Under the pieces are notes generated by a model. It had not been told where the DNA came from. It was given only the letters and a program-made list of their open reading frames with translations, and did no database searches. DNA of 64,000 bases, from NCBI GenBank assembly GCA_013398055.1, contig VZRS01010803.1, forward strand, positions 124,001-188,000, in the 5' to 3' direction. Below are positions 14,196-24,500 of this stretch, one piece after another; the stretch's first letter is position 1; each line of letters begins with the position of its first letter. Source of the stretch: Ifrita kowaldi (lineage: Eukaryota; Chordata; Aves; Passeriformes; Cinclosomatidae). The position numbers and the translations under genes were made by a program.

Positions 14196-14319
14196 CAAGA
14201 ACTTCTAAGTCATCAAGTCCAAACTTATCTGGAAACTCTCTTGAAACACTTTATAGCAGTAAACAACAACAACAAAAAAATCCCAACAAAACCAAACAAC
14301 ACCCCCTCCCCACCAACCA
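14196..14319 (-). repeat. Possible CR1 tail remnant followed by A/C-only tract
   Basis: AAGTCATCAAGTCCAAAC near 14207-14224 resembles the antisense end of avian CR1, where a 'GATCATC-AGTCCAAC' block is typical, but too little is left for a firm call. From 14261 to 14319 the + strand is almost purely A and C (runs such as AACAACAACAAC and ACCCCCTCCCC), with a single T at 14281. Such A/C tracts are common beside decayed bird retroposons and may descend from an oligo-A tail. The tract itself is clear; the CR1 link is a guess. Confidence 0.45.
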
Positions 14320-14761
14320 GCCCTAAATCAAATGTTTCAGGCTGTAATTATACCAAGAACTCAATAAAAATAACACTGACTGTGCCACTGAACAAATCAC
14401 CTCTGAACTGGTGCAGAGATCTTTGACCAGTACCAGATGTTGGAGCAATGCCTGATTCATTCCTCCTTTTTCACAATGCTTAACTTTTTAATTGATAATT
14501 CCCTGAGAAGGCTGTTGTCTTTTTCCACTTCCAGTGAAGTTAAATGTAGGGTTGTTAAAGCTAATTTCTTTGAAAGAAGAGGGAAAAATATTAAAACTAC
14601 TATTAGAAGCTTAGGGTTTTAAATACTTGCTAAGATACCTGCCTAATATTTACCATATGGCGTTTTATATCACCTGAGATGTGTACAGGAGGCACATAAG
14701 TTTAACGTCCCATAGGAATGGAATCACATAAATTTTCTTTAAGAGTGTATCACTTATTCAG

Positions 14762-14828
14762 TTATTTATTACGTAAATATATTTTATTTATTACGTAAAT
14801 TATTTTATTTACTATGTAAATATATTTT
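14762..14828. repeat. Triplicated 21-22 bp unit carrying TTACGTAA motifs
   Basis: Three direct copies: TTATTTATTACGTAAAT at 14762-14778 and 14784-14800, then TTATTTACTATGTAAAT at 14805-14821. The first two contain the palindrome TTACGTAA (14769-14776 and 14791-14798). That matches the known binding consensus of PAR-bZIP and NFIL3/E4BP4 factors, TTAYGTAA. The third copy is mutated to CTATGTAA. The structure is seen directly; any regulatory role is inference. Confidence 0.7.
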
Positions 14829-17040
14829 GAATAATATTCTTATCCAGACAGTCTCACATCTAACTATGTATTTTTCCTTGTTTGATTATCTTTATTTTAT
14901 ATGGAGTACTAATCATTATCTTAAAGTGCAATTTTCCATGAATGGATTTCACTCACTTTTCCCCAAACAGAACCTAATTTGACATGGAGGAAAATACTTT
15001 AAAAAGAAATTCACCCGGAGGATATTTGTTATGAAGACTGTTTTGTTATAAAGACTAACATATTGTCATTAGAGTTGAATAGAATATGGCTTTTCCAATC
15101 TATGAATGTTTTCAGGTTAAGAAAAAAATCTCCACCACACTTAACAAAACCCAAAGTTTTGCCCTAATCAGCAAAAAACCTTGTCTGTTGCTCAAAAGCA
15201 CAATGATCTGTGAGAGTTAGATTCAGTAAGGATCCCGCTATAATAATTACTTACACGTACAAAAACTTCAAATGGAAAATATTCATAATGATTTTCTTCT
15301 TCACAGAGAAATCAGGACCAAGTGTTCAGAGCTACAGTGTAGATTTCCAGACAGAATTAGAGACTTGAATTTTGCCTTTCTTTAACCTAAATAAGCATGC
15401 AGACCCATAGACTTTTAACAAATCTGTGCTGAGTTCCTCTTTCAGTTTAGTGAGAAATTTAATTAATTCTGAAGTTAGTCTATCTCCTAAAAGTTTTCAG
15501 TTTAAGTAGAATTTTGGACAAAAATGTTAAAATAAAATATATTGGAGACACTTCAGCTTTAAGCTTTCATTTTCTGTGTGACAATTTGCAAATGTACATG
15601 TATCAAATATGTCAAAAAGTAGTTAAAATACCTAAGCTTAAAGATTTCTGAATCTGACTTTCTGCAAAGAGGAAATATCCACAGATTTCCTCCAAGATGT
15701 TTCAAATTAGTGTTCCAAATTTAACCAGCTGAAGGAGGGTATTTTGCATAAACTTATCCAAACAATTTATTGAACCAGAAATCTGGGCTTTTAATTTTTG
15801 CTTTTTATTTCCTAGAAGCAAAGTCTATTTTAGGATTAAAGAGGGAAAAGGAAACAAAGTTTACATTGAAAACATATACACATTCAAATAAATTAAAGTA
15901 TTTACAAACAATCTGGATACAGTAAAGGACTCCAAGATTTCTAGCAGACTTAATTAATAGGACTATTGCTAAAATGAGTCAATTTACCCCCTCAAGCATA
16001 GCATAATGCTCCCAAGTAACTTAATCAGAGCCATAAAAACTTATGGAGAAGATCAGACAATTTTAATGATCTTCTTCATTACCTCTGAAAAGCTAATCTA
16101 AATAAGACAGATATCTGTATAGATCAAATGATACCACCAGTATCCAAATTTACACTCTTCTGGCGACTGAGACACTGGAATGGTTCTTTTCATTCCACTA
16201 AAAAAATTGAATTTTAAAGCATAAATTCATTTGTGATTTCAATTCTAGACCAAGCTCAATTAGCTCAAAAATAGAAAGTAGGAATAAAAAAATGGTCACA
16301 AGGCTTTCTCAATAAATTAACTCTGTGTAGCATTCAAAATCATGGTCATAACTTTTTATGCTAGTTACAAGTATATGCTCAATTATTTTTTAATGTTGTT
16401 TACACTTTAAAGAGAATATGGCTGAGACCAATAGAGCAGATTAAACCATTTAATTTCTTTCTTGTGTACTGTTTAAGAAATTGAGCTGAATTATAGAACA
16501 AAGTAGCTAATGCTTCAATACCTCCACTTTGGGTGACTAACTGGAAACATCTTTTATAGCCATGATTTTTTTAAAGCCATGATTTCCAAAGTCAGAAAAA
16601 CAACATTTTTATTAAGGGCCTTCAAGAAAAATGTGGTGATGGCCCAAATATTGAGATACTGAATAATTCCTAATCATAGGTTTTTATTTTCCTGTTTTAT
16701 AAAAGATGATTTGTTTGATAGATATTGGCAAATAATAACTGAACAAGTATATCTAAAACAATGGTGTTGAAAAGGTGACCTGAGATCAAGATATGGAGTG
16801 GCAGAGATTTGCAGACATAAGTAAGGATCTAATGTATCAATATACATGTCAAATAAACTCAATTGAGCTTGGTAAGGCACTGGTGATAAGTAACTGATAT
16901 GACTGTATACTTAGAGATCAATTCATGCACTGAAGTGCTGTTGGCTGAAGCAAAATAGAAGAAGCACGAGAAAGAGAGCAGTCCAGATAACAGTATATTA
17001 AAGGTCATATAGGATATTTATAACAGAGCCCTGAAGTAAA
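14829..17040. other. AT-rich non-coding stretch, no gene seen
   Basis: No gene, RNA or repeat family recognised. Open frames are short and low in complexity. The upstream interval 14320-14761 is likewise featureless. Confidence 0.65.
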
Positions 17041-17235
17041 TAGCTTGATTTTGCTCTTTGGGAAAGAAGGTCATGCGCCCATGCTCCCAGGCCCAGAATG
17101 GGTACCAGCATGCCAGGGCGCTCGATCCACGTGCTTCATTGATTTCCTTCTAGCCAGGGAAACCACCACCACTAAAGGAAGTTCTAAAGGAGGTTTGGCC
17201 CTTGTGGTATTGTCAGAACAGAGAGGTTTAGTGTC
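17041..17235. other. GC-richer segment with several CpGs, unassigned
   Basis: Between 17070 and 17160 the sequence is GC-richer and keeps CpGs (CATGCGCCCATG, GGGCGCTCGATCC, CCACGTGC) in a CpG-poor neighbourhood. A + frame is open from 17045 to 17239 (64 codons), with no recognisable domain. It contains a CACGTG E-box in CCACGTGC. It could be a repeat fragment, a small regulatory element or chance. Confidence 0.3.
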
Positions 17236-18444
17236 CTGATTAGATTGCAGTAATCAAGCTGGAGCCTGCTCATATGTACCCTTAAAGCACTGATCATATT
17301 ATTCACTTACCTCGTTACCCCTCCTCCTGTTTCTTGACCTATCTCTTCGCTATCTTTCTTCACCCCAGTCTTCCCCTAAATAAACAAAACTTTTTATTCC
17401 AATTGATCCCACTTTTGCTGCATCTATTGCTTTTCCTGATACTGTAACCTAAGTGATCTCAACCTTATATGGTGTTGTCAACCTCAGAAGACTCCTTTCC
17501 CAAAAGCCAGCTCTTCAGGTACATTTGAAGTTTCTCCGTTTGTCATTTGTTATGTGTCCTGTCTACTGGTTTCACATGTCACATCCACATCCAGCTTTAC
17601 TGTGAGCCAGGGCTTTGTCATTCACCGGCAGATGTGATATTGGCTCACAGTTTCCCTCTTCCATTTATTTGTACTCACGATGATGGAAGGAAAAGGAGAG
17701 ACATCCATTCAATTCTGAGTCCAGCCTGATCTTTGTCAGCTGATTACACCTCCTCTAACTTCACAGAGATACAGTGAGCACAGAAACTTACCCTTTCAAT
17801 TTTGTGTTTCCTTTTCAGAGTTCAACTGCTAAGGCCAAAATCTGCCTTTAGAATTAGTCTTTTGCCTGTCATTGCTATTAAATAAGAGCCAGGTGAAAAT
17901 ACCTAAAAGTGAATAAAACTTAAGATGAACCACCTAAGCCAATCATTTTTCCAGACTCTACAATAGAGAAATTTTTAATTACCTCACAGGGTTGGTTATA
18001 TTAGGATAGGATTTGGAAGGGAAGGAAAAAGAGGCAGTAAAATAGCAGAAAAAGACTCCAAAGCATTTAATATAGAGGAGGAAAAAGGAAGCAACATAAA
18101 ATAATGGAAGGAGATGCTTATTTTACTAAGAGGCTGATAAGAAAAATGCAAAAGAGGTATCAGAGAGGAAAACCAGCGGTAAATAGCATAAGATGAATAG
18201 TATTGCTGAGATTGCTTGTTTACCAGCAGAATGTCTGGACTTGCCAACCCAGAGAGTCCCTCTTGCTTTTATGTTCCTGAATTGCATAAGCAGAAAGGGG
18301 TAAGAAACAAATCCAAAAATGTGTGATAAAAAGATTTCAGCAGCACTTTGTCCTCAACTGTACTAGAAGAACTATGTATTGAGAAGATTCTCATAGGAGA
18401 GCAACTATGAACTGAGCTTGCCTTTCTCCAATAGGAGGCAGAGA
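17236..18444. other. Non-coding stretch sharing an 18-mer with 23.4 kb
   Basis: No gene is supported. AATTCTGAGTCCAGCCTG at 17711-17728 recurs exactly at 23417-23434, which suggests both are scraps of one old dispersed repeat. The - strand open frame 17996-18247 is hydrophobic, without any recognised features. Confidence 0.5.
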
Positions 18445-18496
18445 GGAAGGAAGGAAGGAAGGAAGGAAGGAAGGAAGGAAGGAAGGAAGGAAGGAA
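18445..18496 (+). repeat. (GGAA)13 microsatellite
   Basis: Thirteen uninterrupted GGAA units. The open frames running through it on both strands (18391-18627 and 18418-18636) get their 'FLPS' and 'RKEG' peptide repeats purely from the tetranucleotide. GGAA is the core bound by ETS-family factors, but a microsatellite alone is not evidence of function. Tract length is probably polymorphic between individuals. Confidence 0.95.
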
Positions 18497-18689
18497 ATAT
18501 TCTGAGGAAAATAGTAAAAAAAATTTTTACAAATATCGTTGGCTGGAGAGAAAATTTGATATCTTTCAAAATGATACTTTCTGGTGTCTGCCAGATAATC
18601 CCTAGATTTCTCTGGTTTTGCAGTCATGCAGACTAAGAAAGAGGAGAAAAATTATATAAATCTTTACATTTTGTCGGATCACTTCCTCT

Positions 18690-18770
18690 GGAAGAGGAAT
18701 ATGCAAAAGATTTAAAGTTAATGACCTTTGCTGTTCTATTTGTTGAATAGAACTGAGCAACTAGCATGAT
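18690..18770 (+). repeat. Diverged duplicate element, copy A
   Basis: This copy shares its first 23 bases (GGAAGAGGAATATGCAAAAG plus ATT) with 21473-21495. Colinear matches follow: GTTAATGAC, TTTGC, AACTGAGCAACT and GCATGA, with short gaps. Copy B is on the same strand about 2.8 kb downstream. I do not recognise a family. Either an old local duplication or two members of a dispersed repeat would explain it. Confidence 0.75.
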
Positions 18771-20881
18771 GATATGCTATTTGCATGTCCAAAACAGGGA
18801 GATAATTTTTGCCATTAATAATGCACTTGCATATGCAATTACAGACTTAAAGGGCTGTGTAGGTGTGGAACACAGCAATCACAGGGCTGAAGCTTTTGTA
18901 TACGACAAAATCTGGTACTCACTGGAATAACATTACAACACAAATTCAATACGCAGTAGGTTAAACATCATAGTGCAAATCTTCAGTACTCTTAGGCATT
19001 ACAACAGCACCAAGGTATTATGGTGATTTGCATTCTGTGTGTCCAAAACAGATTAAATACCCTGTTCAATGTGTCAAGTCAGTTTGCAATGCAAAACAGA
19101 TGTATATTTGCTTTGGCTTCTGCAACCAATATTTAAAATAGAAACTGGGAAGCTGATGCAGAGAAATACCATTTTAACATTCAATTTCATTTTACTGCTT
19201 TGTCCCTACTTAAGCCTTCGTTTCAGCCGTAATGAATGCACACAGTTGTTGGTTTTTAGTATCTCTTTTCTTTAGCATAAAATTAAAATGTGCTTCTGTT
19301 GGAGCAGAACAAATATAAATTAAAAAATTAGGAAACAAAGGCTCCTCTGCATCTCACATCTCTAAATCCATAACACTCTATTAGAAGCCTCATTTACTTT
19401 AATAAAAGGTGTTCTGTAGAATTTAGATATTCCACTGTTAGAAATCACAAGATTCTTGAAAAAAGCAGTTATAATACTGTACATAGTGACTATATGCTAG
19501 ATCACAGTTTTGTGTCAAGATTTGTAAAACAAATTAAGATGAGCAAGTGTTTTAGATTAACTCTCAAATCACTTCAAATCGACCGCTACTGTCCCTTGGT
19601 GTTTCCAATCCGATTTTACCATATGCAAATGTTGTTGAGTCAAATAAATGGGCAAATTTAAAAAATAACCCAACTCCACAAACCTCTCATCCTCAAGAAG
19701 GCAGATTTTTGATCTTACGTGTTCTCCAGCTTGATTTGATGCCAGTCCTGTTTCTATTAAATTCAACAATATAAAATCTTTCTTTTAATTTCAGTGGATT
19801 TTAGTTTTCTAACATGTAATATTTATAAATGCTGTCCAGAACTTTTCTGTGAAAGACAAGCAATTACAGGAGTTATAGTTCCTTCCAGTTATACTATAGT
19901 AAGAATCCCAGAAAGTTATTTCCTTAAGGACTTTTTCCCCGATTTGTACTGAATCCAGTGTCTGCAGGGTCACTTCTGACTGCAGTATTAAACAGGAACA
20001 TAAAGATATTAAACCCACAAATTTTGGTCAAGAACATGTATTTACAGATGCTCTGAAGTCTCTGAGAATTTTTTTTCAAACATTCCATGTTAAACATCTA
20101 GATACCAAATTTTTTTGGTTTTAATTCAGTCCGGTCTTTCCAAGAAGGATTCTGGGAGAAAATCAGTGTCTTCCCTATCATTCAGGAAAACTTGTTCTTT
20201 ATTCCTGATCAAAAGTCAAAAAGTCCTGATGCTCCTTTCTCCCACCAAAACAAACTGGATGTAAATTAGAAGAAAAAAAATACACTAGTCTATCTAGACA
20301 GAACACAGTAATAGTTTGCTAAACTAGCAAACACTTCAAGATAAGATTGTTGGAGTACAAGAAGCTGAAAATTCGCTGATGGAAAATAATCATTCTGGTT
20401 TTTTTGTTATGTAACTAGCATATAGTTACATAATGCTATATGCAAGGACATCTTGTGTTTTGAATATTATTTTTTTTATGTTGTTCTAGTGACAGTTCTT
20501 CCCAGCCTCCAGACAGGATGGTTTAGAATCTGTCAAAAATAAAGATGTATTTTCCAATTCTATTTCTGACTATTCAGCCTGAGACCTCAATGCTACATAT
20601 TTCTGTGTATTTATTAATCATTACAGATGATAATGGTTATTTCATGTCAAATTTTATCCTCTGGTGTTGTGTTGATTGCAAGATGAAAACATAAGCAGAT
20701 TTTTCTCATGTGGTCTTAGGAATGTCAACATGAACTTTAATATCCACTCTACCCATGTGTCTTGTCCGGCATTTTTTGTATCTTGTACCTGTAGTGGTCA
20801 CATAAAATTGTCTGTGTAACAGAATTTCTGCAAAGGGTTTTGTAGTTATCAGAAGAAGCAAGGTACTCTTCAGGTGAAAGC
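18771..20881. other. AT-rich non-coding stretch with a nested inverted repeat
   Basis: No gene is supported. The only structured feature is the inverted-repeat cluster at 20407-20443, listed separately. Confidence 0.65.
20407..20443. repeat. Overlapping inverted repeats, pseudoknot-like layout
   Basis: TTATGTAACTA at 20407-20417 pairs perfectly with TAGTTACATAA at 20423-20433, leaving a 5-nt loop GCATA. GCATATAG (20418-20425), which includes that loop, is in turn the exact complement of CTATATGC at 20436-20443. The loop of the first hairpin could therefore pair with downstream sequence, as in an H-type pseudoknot, or the two stems could be alternatives. No flanking gene gives it a context. 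Confidence 0.7.
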
Positions 20882-21099
20882 TTGTTTTTGGGGTTTTTTT
20901 GGTTGTTTTTTGTTTTGTTTTGGGTTTTTTGTTTTTGTTTTTTGTTTGTTTGTTTTGGTTTTTTTTTTGTTGTTGTTGTTTGGCTTTTTGGTTTTGGGTT
21001 TTTTTGTTGGTGTTGTGGGGTTTTATTTATTTGTTTGTTTTTTGGTTTTGGGGTTATTTTTAGAGTTTTTTTCCTGTTTTTTTTTTTTTTTTATTTTAT
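20882..21099 (+). repeat. Long G/T-only low-complexity tract
   Basis: About 200 bp of the + strand is made almost entirely of T and G (TTTTG, TTTG and TTG units), with one C at 20984 and a few As towards the end. It finishes in a T run near 21078-21092. The - strand is correspondingly A/C-only. It creates a spurious 140-codon + frame (20874-21296) coding only F, G, V, L and C, which should not be taken as a protein. It is probably an expanded A-rich retroposon tail on the - strand. Confidence 0.92.
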
Positions 21100-21472
21100 C
21101 CTGGACTGTAAAAGGCAGTTTAAAAGCTACCTGCTACTGCTGTACATCTTTCTTCAATACAGACTTACAATGCAAAGTAACACAGTTCAAGTATCTCTTG
21201 GCTACTTTAGAAAAGATTCTGTGCATAGGTGAACTCCAACAGCTATCAGTAACTGTTAAAAAAACCTACAGGGAAATGGGAACTGCAGGTTTCTAGGTCT
21301 ATCCCAAAGCTTCAGAAATGAACTTAAATGCAGCATTGAATTCAAAGCAAACAGTGCAAATCAACAGAGTCAGCGCTGCCATGGTACATGCAGGTAATAT
21401 TGGCATCATATGTTAACAACCAAGCAGGGAATAACAGACTGCACAGGATGAAAGACCGTCCTTGAAACACGA

Positions 21473-21550
21473 GGAAGAGGAATATGCAAAAGATTAACAC
21501 AGTTAATGACATTTGCAGGTATGCTGAACAAAACTGAGCAACTGGCATGA
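21473..21550 (+). repeat. Diverged duplicate element, copy B
   Basis: This is the partner of the element at 18690-18770, in the same orientation. It shares the 23-base start and the AACTGAGCAACT block (here at about 21532-21543). The spacing differs by a few bases through small indels. Similarity fades beyond about 80 bp on both sides. Confidence 0.75.
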
Positions 21551-24500
21551 AATGGAAGTATTTAAGTCAATGGCTAGTTCAGGCTATGGCCAAACTGACG
21601 TGACTATTATTAACACTTCATACTTTGTGTAAAAAAGAATGAATGATTTCTGCATTAAGCTTCACTACTGGTGTAGCCAAAATGATGCTGTATTAAAAAG
21701 GAAGGTGTTATGCTAAACTGTGAATTCATATCATTGTGTGACTAGGATGAAACTGCATTCACTGAGGAGCACTTATGACTGAAAATTAAGAGTTTTCCAG
21801 AGCTCTGGGAGTATAATGCGCATTTTTCACTAAATGTTAATGGGATTTTGGAACCTAACTGCATTAGCGACCTCTGAAAATCCCTATCAAAGTGACTGAA
21901 TTGCAAACAAAAAATAGAGTTTCTCATTAATCTCCACTATTGTGCAAGCAGACTGGCGGGTAGCCAGTATTGTAGCCATCTTAAATGATGTGTTAGAGGT
22001 GAACCTAAAAATTATAGACCAGTGAACATGACTTTAGTATTAGGTAAATTAGCTGAAAACACATTTAATGAAACTTGTAAAACACTCAAATAAGCATAAT
22101 ACAATAGAAATCAGCAAAGCTTCTGTAAATGGGAATCGCTTCTTAAGCCTCATTTTATTCAAAAGAATTGAAACAATGATGGAAAAAGAATTCTTAAATG
22201 TAATTTAGTTGAATTTCTGAAAGGCCCTCTAGGAAATATCTGGCCCAAAGGTGTGAGTAGGAGGAGCAGGTACTCTTAGGAAACAGAGTAATGTTAGTTT
22301 AATGTTTAATAGTTGTGCTGACAGGAAAGGAAATTTTTGAAAGACACAGTGTCTATTAAAATTAAATATTTTCAAACATAACAAAAGTGATAGCAATCAA
22401 TAATGGAAACGATATTATGCTACTCTGTAGGGAGCTGCTGGGTCCCAGTCTTAACACATGTGGTTGATTTTGGTCAACAAGCTTTAAAATTGCATGAAGG
22501 TCTAAAATGCAGAAAAATGCAAACAGAATAGCAGGCCTCATGATTGTCACTATTTTTATCATACTGTAACATAAATTTTAAAAGGCAATTACTTTAAAAC
22601 TTAAAGAAAACAAATAATTATCAGTAGTAAAAGGGTAATTACGCTGTATTTTTAGCTAATTTTGCCAGTTTCTGTGCTAGCAAATTGCTTGAGACTATTC
22701 ACTGTCACTGAGGCCAGTATCTGCCAAGCACCTACGTCCTTCCTAATAAACTTTCAGACTTAAAAAAAACCCTCAAAAACTTTTCTATTGAATATTCTCT
22801 GTTAAATCTGAAAAAAAAAAGGGTAATTATTTCAGAATTGTAGTTTTATAGATCAAAAAACTTTTAAGGACATTTCTAAAAATTCGATAGTGTTGATACC
22901 CAAGTTTCAGTTCCTAGAAATGTTCCTTAACACTTCTTAGCTAGTATAGAAATAGCCATTATGGCTGAGATCCAGGTTCATTATTAGAAAAAAAAAGATC
23001 AAAATAAATAGATAAATAGATAAGTAAAATCAACCAGAATTAATTACTTGATTTGCTGCTTCCCTGTGTAATTTTTAGTACTTCAAGGAAAAATCAGGTT
23101 GTTACAATATTGCTACCAAGTCAAAACAAAATACCAAACTTATATTTTCCTAGAACTGCTGTAAATTAATATAAAATACTTTCATCCAAGACAAGGCAAG
23201 ATTTATGCTTAAAGAAAAAATTTCATTTACCACTATGCCAGTCAGAAAACAATTATAAGTCTACCAGCCACCTCTCATCAAATAACAATTGCTCATTCCT
23301 TACATGTGTTTAGAAACAAGCTTGCCCTTTACAAATAACCCCTAAACTGCAGCTCCTTCTAGCTGTGCTGATTCTGAAATGGCACAGTCACTTGAAAACT
23401 CAATTTACCTAGGCCTAATTCTGAGTCCAGCCTGGCTCCTTTGAAGTGCAATGTAGACATGATTTGGAAGTCCATGTTTAGCTGAAATCCATGAAGTTTA
23501 CGAGTTGTGTAATGAGGCACAGTTCTGAAACAGAAATTCCAGGTAAGATAAACCATAATTCTTTTCCTTTAGGGAGAGGGAAAAACTGTTATGCAACTTG
23601 AGTACACCCACATCTGGATCTGACAGTCTGCAGCTTAATCTCTCGGATTATCATAGGTCTCACTATACAGGACTGAATCTCAGTCCCTGGAAGAGCTGTA
23701 GACACAGAAGTTTGTTTAGTTGCCTAAAGATTGCTTACCAAAGGCCTCGGTGTGGCTGAGAGGTTTCAGGAGGGAAGCAGGTAGGACAGTGAAGTGAGCA
23801 GAGACCTGCAGTTTTCTGAAGCAAGGAGAGTACTCCATTAAATTTCATCTGGCACTGGATGGAATAAACAGCAAGGCTGTGTCTACTCTTTTGAATGGAG
23901 TCCTAGAAATCAGTACATAAGCATCAGGACTGTGACTACAATCACTTTCAGTACACTTTCTCAGCAGACTAAATACACTTACACAAATGATATGAAAGGC
24001 TTTTGTGAATTGGACCCTGCATTTTCAAAGCTAAGCACTTTTTTTCCATTTACAAAAGCCATTCATTTAATTCCAAGAGAAAAAGACATACATACCATTT
24101 CATAACTTAAAATCTCTATTTGCTTGAGTGAATTATTGAAAAAAACACATTTAATTTCACATTTTATTTTTCCCACAAATAAATTTCTGGGCACAGTACA
24201 TCATACAAAGCTAAGTTGCTTTTGTTGGGGAAAAAACATCATATTGAATGCCAAGATCTTTCTAAGCATATCTTTCTTCCAACAGAAGAACTTTTAATTA
24301 ACTTAGATATAACGACACATCACCTTACAGATGTAAAATATCCCATCTGTCAGCTTCTTTCTTTTCTTTCCCTAATGTTGAAATCTATGAGGTCAGAAAC
24401 CCCCACAATCCTGGCTGACAAATAGCTTAAGTGTCAACAGAGTGGTTTCTATGAAGGTGCTATTCTATCCTTGTACTTCAAATCCCACATCTGTAACTTT

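Noticed and set aside
14196..14260. Definite CR1 3' end
   Set aside because: Only about 18 bases resemble the CR1 antisense tail, too little to call a mobile element firmly.
18391..18636. Peptides with FLPS and RKEG repeats on the two strands
   Set aside because: Both are produced by the (GGAA)13 microsatellite.
20874..21296. 140-codon + strand open frame, the longest in the window
   Set aside because: It reads through a G/T-only tract, so its peptide is just F, G, V, L and C. There is no domain and the frame depends on the absence of A.
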